64,000 bases of DNA from Desulfospira sp963664655 (GTDB lineage: Bacteria; Desulfobacterota; Desulfobacteria; Desulfobacterales; Desulfobacteraceae): NCBI GenBank assembly GCA_963664655.2, contig OY761554.1:3968001-4032000 (forward strand), in the 5' to 3' direction. The notes under the pieces were generated by a model that ran no database searches, had not been told where the DNA came from, and saw nothing but the letters and a program-made list of their open reading frames with translations. The number at the start of each line of letters is the position of its first letter. The first letter of the stretch is position 1. Of this stretch, positions 1-9,258 are shown in pieces. Made by a program: the position numbers and the translations under genes.

Positions 1-410
1 GAGGTGTCTATGCTGACCTCTCCGCCGACAGCATAATTTGTGCCGTCTGGACCGCGCTGGTAGGAAAAGTTGGCCCCTGAAACGGCAAGGCCGCCCGATG
101 CGGAAATATGGGCCATTTCATGTCGTTTGACTTCCATGTCCCGCTGCTTTAATTCCGTCACCAGCCTTTTTTCAGATTCGGTTAAGCCGGTTTCTGAAAC
201 CGTGGCGGATGATGGGGGATTTGATTCAGCAGAGGACTGGTCCGAAGACTGGTTTTCTTCCCGGGCCGCTGATGTGTCCGGCTGGACAAGATCTGTCTTT
301 TCGTTACCTGGCGGGGTTTTGGGGAGATTTTCCGCGGTGGGTGATGTGGAGACAAAGCTGTTTTGAAATCCTGGGACTGGGGTGGTGCCGGGCGACGGCT
401 GAATGTTCAT
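1..410 (-). CDS. SprA-related putative zinc metalloprotease (N-terminal part, cut by window edge)
   Basis: Only the first 136 codons lie inside the window; the gene continues past base 1. The ATG at 408-410 follows an AGGAG box on the minus strand. Residues 1-80 are Pro/Ser/Thr/Glu-rich and probably disordered. Residues 87-101 read LKQRDMEVKRHEMAH, containing an HExxH zinc-protease motif, and residues 119-135 contain GPDGTNYAVGGEVSID. This combination is the hallmark of the SprA-related family of putative metalloproteases, common in proteobacteria and of unknown substrate. No signal peptide is visible. The family call is firm; function is inferred from the HExxH only. Confidence 0.8.
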   Translation of the reverse strand, partial: MNIQPSPGTTPVPGFQNSFVSTSPTAENLPKTPPGNEKTDLVQPDTSAAREENQSSDQSSAESNPPSSATVSETGLTESEKRLVTELKQRDMEVKRHEMAHISASGGLAVSGANFSYQRGPDGTNYAVGGEVSIDT

Positions 411-496
411 AGCCTCGTCTCCTGTTGTTTTCTTATACTGTCCCCAACACTATAGACATAAAGTTAAAAATTTTCAACTTTATATTCAGTTTATAA

Positions 497-575
497 GAAA
501 GTCTCACTAAGGTCCTGAGAAGACTTTCAATATTTGTTGTGGGCGGTGCTTGGTTGGATAACCAAGACGGCCTGG
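497..575 (+). repeat. Dispersed ~85-bp element, copy A
   Basis: Begins GAAAGTCTCACTAAGG and ends near AACCAAGACGGCC. The same block occurs at 29317-29402 (same strand) and twice in tandem at 12694-12870 (opposite strand). Each copy starts with a GAAAGTCT...AGACTTTC inverted repeat followed by a CTTGGTTGGATAA-type segment. This is the most diverged of the four copies. Confidence 0.8.
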
Positions 576-676
576 TTTCTGCCCTTTAGGGTATGGCCGT
601 TATAAACGGGGTGATGGATGTAATCTGCCGGCCGTTTTAGTTTATAGGTGAGTATAGATGTTAATGTATAAAAAAG

Positions 677-769
677 AGACCGGAGACCGAAAACGGGCGA
701 CCGGATGAGGCGGTGTTGGTGGGTCGGCCGTAGGGGAAATTCATGAATTGCCCCTACACCACCACCTGA
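677..769 (+). repeat. Composite repeat with 28-bp near-palindrome, copy 1
   Basis: Starts with GACCGGAGACCGAAAACGGG and contains at 730-757 a near-perfect palindrome GTAGGGG-(A/C)AATTCATGAATTG-CCCCTAC. A second, inverted copy lies at 29454-29555, where the palindrome is perfect. In both places the composite lies about 50-100 bases from a copy of the 85-bp element. It resembles REP/MITE-like non-autonomous sequences. Confidence 0.75.
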
Positions 770-853
770 AATATAATAATCCAGAAATTCAATTATATTG
801 AAGATTTAACTTAATTTTTACATCCGATGGCCCTGCAGTTCTTTATTTTATAA

Positions 854-882
854 TTGACAAAAATAAAAACGGCGCGTATTTT
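854..882 (+). promoter_or_regulatory. Sigma-70-type promoter for hisB
   Basis: TTGACA at 854-859 and TATTTT at 877-882 are separated by exactly 17 bases, in an AT-rich stretch 120 bases upstream of the hisB start. Read directly from sequence; transcription start not known. Confidence 0.6.
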
Positions 883-1002
883 AACAAGATTCATTCTGTG
901 TCTTGATATAAACGGCTGGAATGAAGTTAGGCTGACCGATGGGTGTTTGTGAATAAAAAATACCCTGTGAACCACCGGCTTTCGTTTTTCGAGGATACTC
1001 CT

Positions 1003-1590
1003 ATGGGCCGACAGGCTATTGTTACCAGGCACACCAGGGAAACCCGGATAGATCTTCAGATTGATATGGACGGAGCAGGGCAGGCCGACATTTCCACTGG
1101 AATTCCCTTTTTTGATCATATGCTCACTGCATTTTGCGTTCACGGCTTTTTTGATCTGTCGCTAAAGGCTGTGGGAGACCTTGACGTGGATTTTCATCAT
1201 ACGGTTGAGGATACCGGTCTTGTTCTAGGACAGGCCGTGCTTGAAGCCCTTGGAGATAAACAGGGGATTGTCAGATTCGGTGATAAGTGTGTTCCCATGG
1301 ATGAGGCCCTGTCACGGGTGACCATTGATCTGTCCAACCGGCCTTACCTAGTTTATAATTTCCCGGATAATCTAAAATCCGGCGGACCATTTGACGGCTT
1401 TCTTGCCAAAGAGTTTTTTCAGGCACTTAGTGTGAAAGGCAACTTTAATCTTCATATCAACACCCTGTACGGTGCCAATGAACATCATGTTCTTGAATCC
1501 ATATTTAAAGCGTTGGGAAGGGCTTTGCACGAGGCCAGCCGGGTGAATGAAAAGATTAAAGGGGCCTTGTCCAGCAAGGGAACGTTATAA
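1003..1590 (+). CDS. hisB: Imidazoleglycerol-phosphate dehydratase
   Basis: A 195-residue monofunctional HisB, the cytoplasmic enzyme that dehydrates imidazoleglycerol phosphate to imidazole acetol phosphate in histidine synthesis. Metal-binding His motifs are visible: HHTVED at residues 65-70 and NEHH at about 159-162. The ATG at 1003 was chosen over the upstream in-frame start at 943 because GAGG at 991-994 is correctly spaced and because it gives the usual family length with MGRQAIVTRHTRET as the N-terminus. No N-terminal histidinol-phosphatase domain is present. No other his gene lies next to it in the window. Confidence 0.95.
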   Translation: MGRQAIVTRHTRETRIDLQIDMDGAGQADISTGIPFFDHMLTAFCVHGFFDLSLKAVGDLDVDFHHTVEDTGLVLGQAVLEALGDKQGIVRFGDKCVPMDEALSRVTIDLSNRPYLVYNFPDNLKSGGPFDGFLAKEFFQALSVKGNFNLHINTLYGANEHHVLESIFKALGRALHEASRVNEKIKGALSSKGTL

Positions 1591-1703
1591 CGTTCGATAT
1601 TCGTTTTAAGCGTTGATTGCGATGATGATACCTGAAATATGCATGAATGGGACTGATTCTATAATTTCAAACTGGCTGCAAAACATTTCAACATCACAGA
1701 TTA

Positions 1704-1731
1704 TTGACTTGTTTTTTTAAGTAGTTATTTT
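1704..1731 (+). promoter_or_regulatory. Candidate sigma-70 promoter for dnaG-rpoD
   Basis: TTGACT (1704-1709), a 16-base spacer and TATTTT (1726-1731), 43 bases before the dnaG start. It lies in the 184-base hisB-dnaG gap and would drive the macromolecular-synthesis pair dnaG-rpoD. Confidence 0.45.
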
Positions 1732-1774
1732 GTAATGATCAACACTAAACCCGTGGAGCCGGCACCACTTAAAG

Positions 1775-3559
1775 ATGTATATTCCTGAAGAGAAAATTTC
1801 TGAAATTCTAAATAGTTCAGACATAGTCGATATCGTATCCGAGTCGGTTATCCTCAAGAAATCCGGACGGAATTTTTTTGGTCTGTGCCCGTTTCACGCT
1901 GAAAAAACCCCCTCTTTTTCCGTTAACCCGGACAAGCAGATTTTTCATTGCTTCGGGTGCGGTGCCGGAGGGAATTCTCTTGGCTTTATCATGAAATACC
2001 ATGGCATCAGTTTTCCGGAAGCCGCCCGGATGCTGGCCCGAAAATACAACATCCTCATTGAAACCAGGCGCCTTGATCCGGCCAAAAAAAGGCAGATTCA
2101 GGCCAGGGAGAATCTGTTCAGACTCAATAAAAAAGTCATGACCTTTTACCAGGGGGGATTGGCGCCGGGATCCGCCGGTGCCCGATATCTTGAAAAAAGA
2201 GGAACCGCCAGAGAAATCATAGAGCAGTTTTATCTCGGGTTTTCCCAGGACCAGTGGGACGGGGTGGTTCATTTGCTGCGCAAAGAAAAAGTGAGCAAAC
2301 GAACGGCCTTGGAATCCGGCCTGGTGCTGCCCCGGAAAAGCGGATCAGGGTTCTATGACCGCTTCAGAAACCGGATCATGTTTCCCATATTTGATATCAA
2401 TATGCAGGTGGCCGGATTTGGCGGCAGGGTCATGGACGATGCCATGCCCAAATACATGAATTCGCCTGAAACCCCGGTTTACAGCAAAGGCCGGATCCTT
2501 TACGGCCTCCATGCCTCAAAGCCGCATTGCCGCCGGGCGGATCTGGTTTACATCGTTGAAGGGTACTTTGACTTTTTGTCCTTGTTTCAGCACGGGGTCC
2601 AAAATTGCGTGGCAAGCCTAGGCACCGCCCTGACACCGGAGCATGTCCGGATTTTGAAGGGGTATGCCACCAAAATGGTGCTGGTGTTTGACTCAGATGC
2701 CGCCGGAATCAATGCGGCCAAAAGAAGCATTAAAATTTTTATGCAAGAAGGGGTGGACACCCGGATACTGGTGCTGCCCGATGGCCATGACCCGGATTCC
2801 TTTATCATGAAAAACGGTAAGGACGCCTGGGACAACATCGCCGGGACAGCCCGGAATATTATGGATTTTCTTTTTGAACTGGCCCAGAACACCCATGGCA
2901 TGAGTGTGGAAGGCCGGGCGAAAATCCTTGAAGAAATGAAGGGGCATCTGGCCCAAATCAGTGACAGCGCCTTAAGGTCACTGTATATCAAGGAAATTTC
3001 AGAGGCCCTGCATATTGATGAAAAGGCGGTGTTAGAAAAAGTCCGCGATCAGGTCGGCAGGCAGCAGCGGCCGGCGGCGTTTAATCCCGAGCCCCCGGTG
3101 GTTGAAGTGCAACTTGATCCCGGTGAAAAACAGATTGTCTCCATCATGTTAAATTATCCTGAGCTGGTTCAGGATGTGATCAACAGCCATGCCCCGGATT
3201 TTTTTACCAGTGACCGGTTAAAAAACATGGCCGAGGCCATATCCCAGGCGGATATCGGCACAACCAACAGCGTTAATACCATATGGACCCAATTTAAGAC
3301 CCCTGAAGATCAGGAGCTGATTGCCGGTCTGGTTTCCGATGGCGGCGGGCCGCCACAGGATGCCGGTGAAGATATGGAAACCATTCACAGGCAGGCCCGG
3401 GATATTATCAGCCGGTTCGTCCGGGTCCGGAAAAAAAATGAAAATAAGATAACAACACGAATAATGAGTGCGGAAAAGGGCGGTGAGGATGACGTGATGG
3501 AATTGCTGCGGCAAAAACAGCTTGAAATCCGTCAATTCCACATCGGCCCCGGCGCTTAA
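1775..3559 (+). CDS. dnaG: DNA primase
   Basis: A 594-residue DnaG that makes RNA primers for replication. The N-terminus carries the CHC2 zinc finger (Cys38, His41, Cys59, Cys62 in CPFH...HCFGCG). A TOPRIM fold follows, with YIVEGYFDFL and VFDSDAAG supplying the acidic metal ligands. The C-terminal ~150 residues would form the helicase-binding domain. The start MYIPEEKI is typical of the family; the ribosome site (GTGGAG) is rather far upstream. It lies 21 bases before rpoD, the classical dnaG-rpoD arrangement, although rpsU is not adjacent. Confidence 0.97.
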   Translation: MYIPEEKISEILNSSDIVDIVSESVILKKSGRNFFGLCPFHAEKTPSFSVNPDKQIFHCFGCGAGGNSLGFIMKYHGISFPEAARMLARKYNILIETRRLDPAKKRQIQARENLFRLNKKVMTFYQGGLAPGSAGARYLEKRGTAREIIEQFYLGFSQDQWDGVVHLLRKEKVSKRTALESGLVLPRKSGSGFYDRFRNRIMFPIFDINMQVAGFGGRVMDDAMPKYMNSPETPVYSKGRILYGLHASKPHCRRADLVYIVEGYFDFLSLFQHGVQNCVASLGTALTPEHVRILKGYATKMVLVFDSDAAGINAAKRSIKIFMQEGVDTRILVLPDGHDPDSFIMKNGKDAWDNIAGTARNIMDFLFELAQNTHGMSVEGRAKILEEMKGHLAQISDSALRSLYIKEISEALHIDEKAVLEKVRDQVGRQQRPAAFNPEPPVVEVQLDPGEKQIVSIMLNYPELVQDVINSHAPDFFTSDRLKNMAEAISQADIGTTNSVNTIWTQFKTPEDQELIAGLVSDGGGPPQDAGEDMETIHRQARDIISRFVRVRKKNENKITTRIMSAEKGGEDDVMELLRQKQLEIRQFHIGPGA

Positions 3560-3580
3560 AGCCTTTGGAGGGCGATTTAT

Positions 3581-5428
3581 ATGGCAGATAAGACAAATCC
3601 GGCAGAAGATACGATTGTCATCAAAGAGGATATTTTCAACAAGCTCCTTAAAAAGGGTGAAAAAACCGGTGTCCTCTCTTTTGCCGAAGTCAACAATGCT
3701 ATCAGTGATGATTTAAAGTCTTCGGATCAATTGGAAGATATTATTTTAAAGTTTAAAGAAAAGGGGATTGAGTTAAAAGACATGGAAAAAGCCGGCAGGA
3801 CAAAGGCAAAATCTGCAAAGCCCAAGGCAAAACCGGCCCGGAAACCAACCCTAAAAAAAGATAAAGGCGGCAATATGTCCCACCTGGATGAGGATTCAGA
3901 TAAGAATCAGTCTCTTGTATCGAGAAAAGACCGCACTGACCTGGAATTTGGCGCCGTGACCGACCCGGTAAAAATGTATCTCAAAGAAATGGGCATGGTC
4001 ACCCTTTTAAGCCGTGAAGGCGAAATTGAGATCGCCAAAAAAATAGAGGTGGGTGAACAGGACATGCTTCGGGCCATGCTGGACTGCCCGTTCTCGTTGG
4101 ATACCATATTCAGGTACGGGGACAGGATGGAAAGAAAGTGCATCCGCCCCAAGCATGTGCTAAGAGATGTGGATGAAGGGGACGGCGTGGTGGATGAGGC
4201 CTCCAAACAGGAAAAATTTCTCGAATCCTTGTCCATTATCAGAGAAATCCATATGGAAAATCAGGCCAGCCGGGAAGAACTTCTGAATACCAACAAAAAA
4301 ACCAAGAAGTATGACAATCTGATTCAGGCCATTGATGAGAATACGGAAAAGATATTCGAAGAGCTTAAGCCCTGGCGGTTTGAATCCAACATCATTGATG
4401 CCATTGAAAAAAATATCAGAAGCACCATTACCTGGTTTGAGATCACCAACGATCTTTTGGACAAATGTGCCAAGACCTTTAATGTGGTCCGGGATACCAT
4501 GATTAAACAGGCTCAGGACCAGGAAAAATTTGTTGCCTGGGCGGTTGCCCGAAAGGACATCACCAAGAAAAGGGCCACCCAGCTGTTTGAGGATATCACG
4601 GCGGTCACGGTCCAGATTTCGAGAAAAAAGGACGGCCTCAAAGGGGATGTTGACGATTTAAAGGCCATCATTGACCGGATCGACCAGGGGCGCAAAAAGG
4701 CCGACTCTGCCAAACGCGAGCTTGTCCGGGCCAATCTTCGCCTGGTGGTCAGTATTGCCAAAAAATACACCAACCGGGGCCTTCAGTTTCTGGATTTGAT
4801 TCAGGAAGGCAATATCGGGTTGATGAAAGCCGTGGACAAGTTTGAGTATCGAAGGGGATACAAATTCTCCACCTATGCCACCTGGTGGATCCGGCAGGCC
4901 ATCACCCGGGCCATTGCCGATCAGGCAAGGACCATCCGGATTCCCGTCCACATGATTGAAACCATCAACAAACTGATCAGAACCTCACGCTACCTGGTTC
5001 AGGAAATGGGCAAAGAGCCCTCTCCGGAGGAGATTGCCGAAAAAATGGAAATTCCCATTGAAAAGGTCAGGCGGGTGCTGAAGATCGCCAAAGAACCCAT
5101 ATCCCTTGAAACCCCCATTGGGGAGGAAGAAGACAGTCATTTAGGAGATTTTATTGAGGATAAAAAGTTTTCCATTCCGTCTGAGGCGGCTATTGATTTC
5201 AGTCTGGCCGAACAGACCCGTAAAATCCTGGCAACCCTGACCCCGAGAGAGGAAAAGGTCTTGCGCATGCGGTTTGGCATCGGGGAAAAATCCGATCACA
5301 CCCTGGAAGAGGTGGGAAAGGATTTTACCGTTACAAGAGAAAGAATCCGGCAGATTGAGGCCAAGGCATTAAGAAAGCTTCGGCACCCCACACGGAGCAA
5401 GAAGCTCAAGACCTTTATTGAGAATTAA
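3581..5428 (+). CDS. rpoD: RNA polymerase sigma factor RpoD (sigma-70)
   Basis: A 615-residue primary sigma factor. Order of domains: region 1.1, an acidic/basic linker around residues 85-115, region 1.2 (DPVKMYLKEMG), a non-conserved region, region 2 with the -10 recognition helix (YKFSTYATWWIRQAITRAI), region 3, and region 4.2 (VTRERIRQIEAKALRKLRHP) for -35 binding. GGAGG lies just before the ATG. Co-transcribed with dnaG. The sigma-70-like promoters noted elsewhere in this window fit the conserved recognition residues. Confidence 0.97.
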   Translation: MADKTNPAEDTIVIKEDIFNKLLKKGEKTGVLSFAEVNNAISDDLKSSDQLEDIILKFKEKGIELKDMEKAGRTKAKSAKPKAKPARKPTLKKDKGGNMSHLDEDSDKNQSLVSRKDRTDLEFGAVTDPVKMYLKEMGMVTLLSREGEIEIAKKIEVGEQDMLRAMLDCPFSLDTIFRYGDRMERKCIRPKHVLRDVDEGDGVVDEASKQEKFLESLSIIREIHMENQASREELLNTNKKTKKYDNLIQAIDENTEKIFEELKPWRFESNIIDAIEKNIRSTITWFEITNDLLDKCAKTFNVVRDTMIKQAQDQEKFVAWAVARKDITKKRATQLFEDITAVTVQISRKKDGLKGDVDDLKAIIDRIDQGRKKADSAKRELVRANLRLVVSIAKKYTNRGLQFLDLIQEGNIGLMKAVDKFEYRRGYKFSTYATWWIRQAITRAIADQARTIRIPVHMIETINKLIRTSRYLVQEMGKEPSPEEIAEKMEIPIEKVRRVLKIAKEPISLETPIGEEEDSHLGDFIEDKKFSIPSEAAIDFSLAEQTRKILATLTPREEKVLRMRFGIGEKSDHTLEEVGKDFTVTRERIRQIEAKALRKLRHPTRSKKLKTFIEN

Positions 5429-5442
5429 TTTACGGCATAAGC

Positions 5443-5471
5443 TTGACTATTAAATACGAGTGTAATATAGT
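5443..5471 (+). promoter_or_regulatory. Promoter of the CAU tRNA gene
   Basis: TTGACT (5443-5448), 17-base spacer, TATAGT (5466-5471), with the tRNA 5' end 22 bases further on. This is one of the best sigma-70 matches in the window and would allow tRNA expression independent of rpoD. Confidence 0.65.
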
Positions 5472-5492
5472 CCTCCAGTTTTTTGTAAAAAA

Positions 5493-5569
5493 GGGCCTAT
5501 AGCTCAGTTTGGCAGAGCCACCGGCTCATAACCGGTCGGTCCCTGGTTCGAATCCAGGTGGGCCCACCA
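5493..5569 (+). tRNA. tRNA with CAT anticodon (elongator Met, or Ile2 read as lysidine)
   Basis: A 77-base cloverleaf with encoded CCA. Acceptor GGGCCTA pairs with TGGGCCC (one G-T pair), D arm GCTC/GAGC, anticodon stem ACCGG/CCGGT with loop CTCATAA (anticodon 5527-5529), T arm CCTGG/CCAGG. The paired G1-C72 and an anticodon stem without three G-C pairs rule out initiator tRNA. Sequence alone does not cleanly separate elongator tRNA-Met from tRNA-Ile(CAU) modified by TilS. It sits directly downstream of rpoD with its own promoter. Confidence 0.93.
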
Positions 5570-5727
5570 CTTTAAATTTGCGGAAAATAGATAGCTTAGG
5601 ATGTCGCAAAATGATATGGTATCAGGTGAAACGATTCAACGGAAAACTTCCGGAATCTCGAAACATATCAGGGAGGCGCATCGAACATATATGATTTTGC
5701 CTGGAAAAACCGGCGAAAAGAGAACAC

Positions 5728-5764
5728 AAAAAGCGTGGTTAGCAAACCACGCTTTTTTTATTTT
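5728..5764 (+). terminator. Rho-independent terminator after the tRNA
   Basis: AAGCGTGGTT-AGC-AAACCACGCTT hairpin followed by a T-rich run (TTTTTATTTT). It lies 160 bases after the tRNA and 60 before the next gene. The 160-base stretch in between contains no convincing gene. Confidence 0.85.
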
Positions 5765-5819
5765 GCAAAAAGGAACTTTGAAATTCACAAATGGCCCTGA
5801 CGGCCGGCGGATGGTTTAA

Positions 5820-6638
5820 ATGGGACTGGCGGTTAAAGATGTGATGGGGATCATTGACGCGATGACGCCCTTTGGCCTTGCCGAAGACTGGGATAACAGC
5901 GGACTTCAGGCCGGGGAACTGCTCTGGCCGGTCACAAAAATCATGGTCAGCCTTGATGTGACCATGGCGGTAATGGAAGCGGCCAAAGTATGGGAAGCGG
6001 ATATGGTGTTAAGCCATCACCCCTTGATGTTTAAGCCGGAAAAAACCATTGATTTTGGAAAAATGCCGGGAAGCGCCATTGCGGCAGCTGCCCGAAACCG
6101 GATCAGCATCGTGTCTGCCCACACCAACTTGGACAAGGCACCGGGCGGACTTAACGATGCCTTTGCCCATCTTATCGGACTGACCCAGATCACCGGATTC
6201 TGCCCGGACCCCGGCCTTGGGCAGGCAATTCAAGATCCCGGGGGTTTCGGAAGAATTGGAAAATTTCCAAAAAAGGCGTCATTGAAGACGCTGGCCCGGG
6301 ATTTGAAAAAAAGGCTTGGGCTTGATGGGATACGGGTGATTGGAAATCTTGAACAGGACGTGTTATGGGGGGCGGTCTGTACCGGCTCCGGCGGTTCGCT
6401 GATTCCCCAGTTTTTAGATTCCAAGGCAGATGTATTCATCACCGGTGATCTTAAATACCACGACGCCAGGCTGATTGAGGAGAAAGGGAAAACCGCGGTG
6501 GATGCCGGCCATTTTGTATCCGAGCATATGGCCGTGGACCTGTTGAAGCAACAGCTTGAACAATCAGCCGCCATTCGTGAAAACGGGCTTAAAATCAAAG
6601 GATTTTTAAACCAAGAGGATCCTTTTAAAAACGTTTAA
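5820..6638 (+). CDS. Nif3-like dinuclear metal centre protein (YbgI/NIF3 family)
   Basis: A 272-residue member of the NIF3 superfamily, hexameric ring proteins with a di-metal site; YbgI and YqfO homologues are linked to GTP cyclohydrolase I type 2 annotation, but the cellular role is unsettled. Metal-ligand motifs visible: SHHPL (residues 65-69), AHTNLD (about 101-106) and HFVSEH near the C-terminus. At 272 residues it lacks the PII-like insertion found in ~370-residue family members. Followed after 9 bases by the zinc-ribbon protein, a pairing that is widespread in bacteria. Confidence 0.93.
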   Translation: MGLAVKDVMGIIDAMTPFGLAEDWDNSGLQAGELLWPVTKIMVSLDVTMAVMEAAKVWEADMVLSHHPLMFKPEKTIDFGKMPGSAIAAAARNRISIVSAHTNLDKAPGGLNDAFAHLIGLTQITGFCPDPGLGQAIQDPGGFGRIGKFPKKASLKTLARDLKKRLGLDGIRVIGNLEQDVLWGAVCTGSGGSLIPQFLDSKADVFITGDLKYHDARLIEEKGKTAVDAGHFVSEHMAVDLLKQQLEQSAAIRENGLKIKGFLNQEDPFKNV

Positions 6639-6647
6639 GGATAAGCC

Positions 6648-7370
6648 ATGAAGGAAATTACAAAACAGGATATAGACGCATTGGTTCTGCTTCAGGAAGC
6701 TGAAACCGAAATTGTCAGGCTTCAGTCTGTCCTGACGAAAGTGGATAAAGAAAAAGCCAGGCTTGAAGTAAAGCTTGCCGCATTTGAGGCCGCCCTGGTC
6801 AAAAACCGGGCTGAGCTTGAAAAAACTTCGGAAATGTGCCTGAATACCGAAGAGGAAGTCAAGGTGATTGACCAGCGGATCATCAAAAGCAATGAAACCC
6901 TTAGAATGGTGAAGACCAACAAAGAGTACCAGGTCCTGTTAAGGGAAGTTGATGACAATAAAAAACGAAAAGACGCCCTTGAAACCGAGCTGCTCGAAAT
7001 GATGGAGGAAAAGGAAAAGCAAACCGCCGTTGTTGAGGAAAGTGAAAAGGAATTTGCCCTCCTCAAAGAGCAGACGCGGGCGGCCCAGGCAGACCTTGAA
7101 CAACAGACCACGGATGACAAAGCCTCCCTGGACGAATACGGGGCACGGCAGGCCGAAATCGGGCAGGCTTTGGATTCGTTTCTCATGGACCGGTTTAAAA
7201 AGATTTCAAAGATGAATGACGGCCTGGCTGTCGCCCGGGTGAACAATGAGACCTGCATGGGGTGTTTTATGAATATTCCGCCCCAGCTGTATATTGAAGT
7301 TCAGCGGGGAACAAAATTGATCTCATGCCCCCAATGTAGTAGGATACTTTATTATGCAGCCGAAGCCTGA
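6648..7370 (+). CDS. Coiled-coil zinc-ribbon protein (COG1579 family)
   Basis: A 240-residue cytoplasmic protein. Residues 1-~190 are almost entirely charged heptads predicted to form a long antiparallel coiled coil. The C-terminus carries a four-Cys zinc ribbon, CMGC...CPQC, within a motif seen throughout the COG1579 family, followed by RILYY. Some family members are described as nucleic-acid-binding or flagellar/type III-associated chaperone-like proteins, but no specific role is established here. Co-transcribed with the NIF3 gene. Confidence 0.9.
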   Translation: MKEITKQDIDALVLLQEAETEIVRLQSVLTKVDKEKARLEVKLAAFEAALVKNRAELEKTSEMCLNTEEEVKVIDQRIIKSNETLRMVKTNKEYQVLLREVDDNKKRKDALETELLEMMEEKEKQTAVVEESEKEFALLKEQTRAAQADLEQQTTDDKASLDEYGARQAEIGQALDSFLMDRFKKISKMNDGLAVARVNNETCMGCFMNIPPQLYIEVQRGTKLISCPQCSRILYYAAEA

Positions 7371-7422
7371 ATCACGCAATAGATGCGTGGGGTTTACGGC
7401 ATATTTAAATTTAATGTAAAAT

Positions 7423-7860
<438 letters not shown>

Positions 7861-7933
7861 AACAACCAAAAACCTGAAGATTTAATACTAACCGCTAACA
7901 GCCAATATACCATTTTCGATTTCAGGAAATACC

Positions 7934-9238
7934 ATGGAACCCAGCTTTGATATCTCTTTCAGGGAAAAGGCCGATATTTTTTCCTTTGAATACCTCAAAT
8001 GCCTCTTGTTTATCCGCTCCATCGAAACCGATAATTATGTTTTTACCAAAAAGCTGTTTTCCAAACTGATTGTCAACTCTCATATTCTGGAAGATTTTCT
8101 AGATTTTCACGGGGCCAAAAAAAATTCGGAATGGGTGCTTTACCGTGAATTGTGCGCCCTGGTCCGCCATCTTTCCCTGGCCTGTTATTCCCAGCGCCAT
8201 ATTATCAACCGGTTTGATTTTTACCAGTTTGAAGGCGGGCACGATACCTTTAAGCAAGAGGCCCTTGACACCATTGTAACTTTACAGGATTCCTTGAAAA
8301 TGGCTGTCCCTGTGGTTCTTAAGGAAGCCGGGCGCCTGAATATTGCCATCCCGGGAAGGGGATATGATCTGGGATATTTCCCCGGTATCACCTCTTCTCA
8401 GCAACTGCTTCGAAATATCGATGATTTTAATTCACGAGACCAGCAGCAGAAAAACCTGACCCGGATATCCAGTGAATTTTTAGAAGTGGTCAAAGAGTTT
8501 GAACCCTTTTCTTTTTACGAACCCCATGATTTGAAAAAAATCCGGGAACTGGTTCCTGAAAAGATCAATGAGGTGATCATCCGGCGATTTGAGATGCAGA
8601 TCCACAATATTCAATCTTCTTTTGATTCTTATGTGGTTTACAGCAAGTCGTCTGAGAATCTGGTCCTGGAGCGTCTCCGCAGCCATTTTTCCATTGTGTT
8701 TCATATCCTTCAGGTCATGGGCCGGCTGCTTCATTTTTACGAACGCCACCTTTACGATGTCGGTTTCAAGGATGTTTACAAACAGATCAGTGAATCCCTC
8801 AGCGAAATCATTGACCCGGATGTTCTTTTGGACCGGGCCGTTAATTTCTGCCTGTTTTATGCCTGGAAGTTTCTATCTTCGGGCAAGCAGGTGGCCGTCC
8901 GGATACTTAATGAAAACATGGAAACCTCCCGGATCAGTGTGGGCATTCCCAGGGACAGGGGATTTCACAGCCGCCCGAGCCTGCTGGTGGCAAAAATTGT
9001 CCAGCATTACGGCGGGGAAGTCATCATGCATGTGGCCGGGGACCGGTTTGACGCTTCGTCTGTTCTTGATATCCAGTGGGCCGGCGGGAAAATTAAAAAA
9101 GAAGAGATTGAGACAGTTTCGTTTTCAGGGGATATCCGGGCCTTGAATGACCTTAAGATTCTGGCCGGCGTGAATTACGGGGAAGATGTCATGGGTAAGG
9201 GGATTCCGCTGCCAAAAGAATTATCTTATCTTAGCTGA
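7934..9238 (+). CDS. Large protein with C-terminal HPr-like phosphocarrier domain
   Basis: A 434-residue protein. Residues 1-~330 are not recognised: mostly helical, rich in aromatic residues, with no signal peptide or membrane segment. From about residue 334 to 390 the sequence matches HPr: GFHSRPSLLVAKIV aligns with the GLHARPAsl active-site helix (His345 in the place of His15), and DASSVLDIQWAGG aligns with the Ser46 regulatory loop. It is therefore a potential acceptor of phosphate from PEP via enzyme I, or a regulatory decoy. No other PTS gene is in the window. It lies between rnpB and ispD; the 20-base gap to ispD suggests one transcript. Confidence 0.8.
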   Translation: MEPSFDISFREKADIFSFEYLKCLLFIRSIETDNYVFTKKLFSKLIVNSHILEDFLDFHGAKKNSEWVLYRELCALVRHLSLACYSQRHIINRFDFYQFEGGHDTFKQEALDTIVTLQDSLKMAVPVVLKEAGRLNIAIPGRGYDLGYFPGITSSQQLLRNIDDFNSRDQQQKNLTRISSEFLEVVKEFEPFSFYEPHDLKKIRELVPEKINEVIIRRFEMQIHNIQSSFDSYVVYSKSSENLVLERLRSHFSIVFHILQVMGRLLHFYERHLYDVGFKDVYKQISESLSEIIDPDVLLDRAVNFCLFYAWKFLSSGKQVAVRILNENMETSRISVGIPRDRGFHSRPSLLVAKIVQHYGGEVIMHVAGDRFDASSVLDIQWAGGKIKKEEIETVSFSGDIRALNDLKILAGVNYGEDVMGKGIPLPKELSYLS

Positions 9239-9258
9239 ATGGTTCCGGGAGGGGATTC

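Larger units (their letters stand above)
411..1002. other. Intergenic region with two dispersed repeat elements and hisB promoter
   Basis: 592 bases without a credible gene. It holds one copy of the 85-bp dispersed element (497-575), one copy of the composite palindrome element (677-769) and a good sigma-70-like promoter (854-882) just before hisB. Short open frames on either strand here cross the repeats, have no ribosome site, and are rejected. Confidence 0.7.

Noticed and set aside
5509..5819. Short plus-strand frames over and after the CAU tRNA
   Set aside because: They overlap the tRNA and the terminator hairpin and show no coding character.
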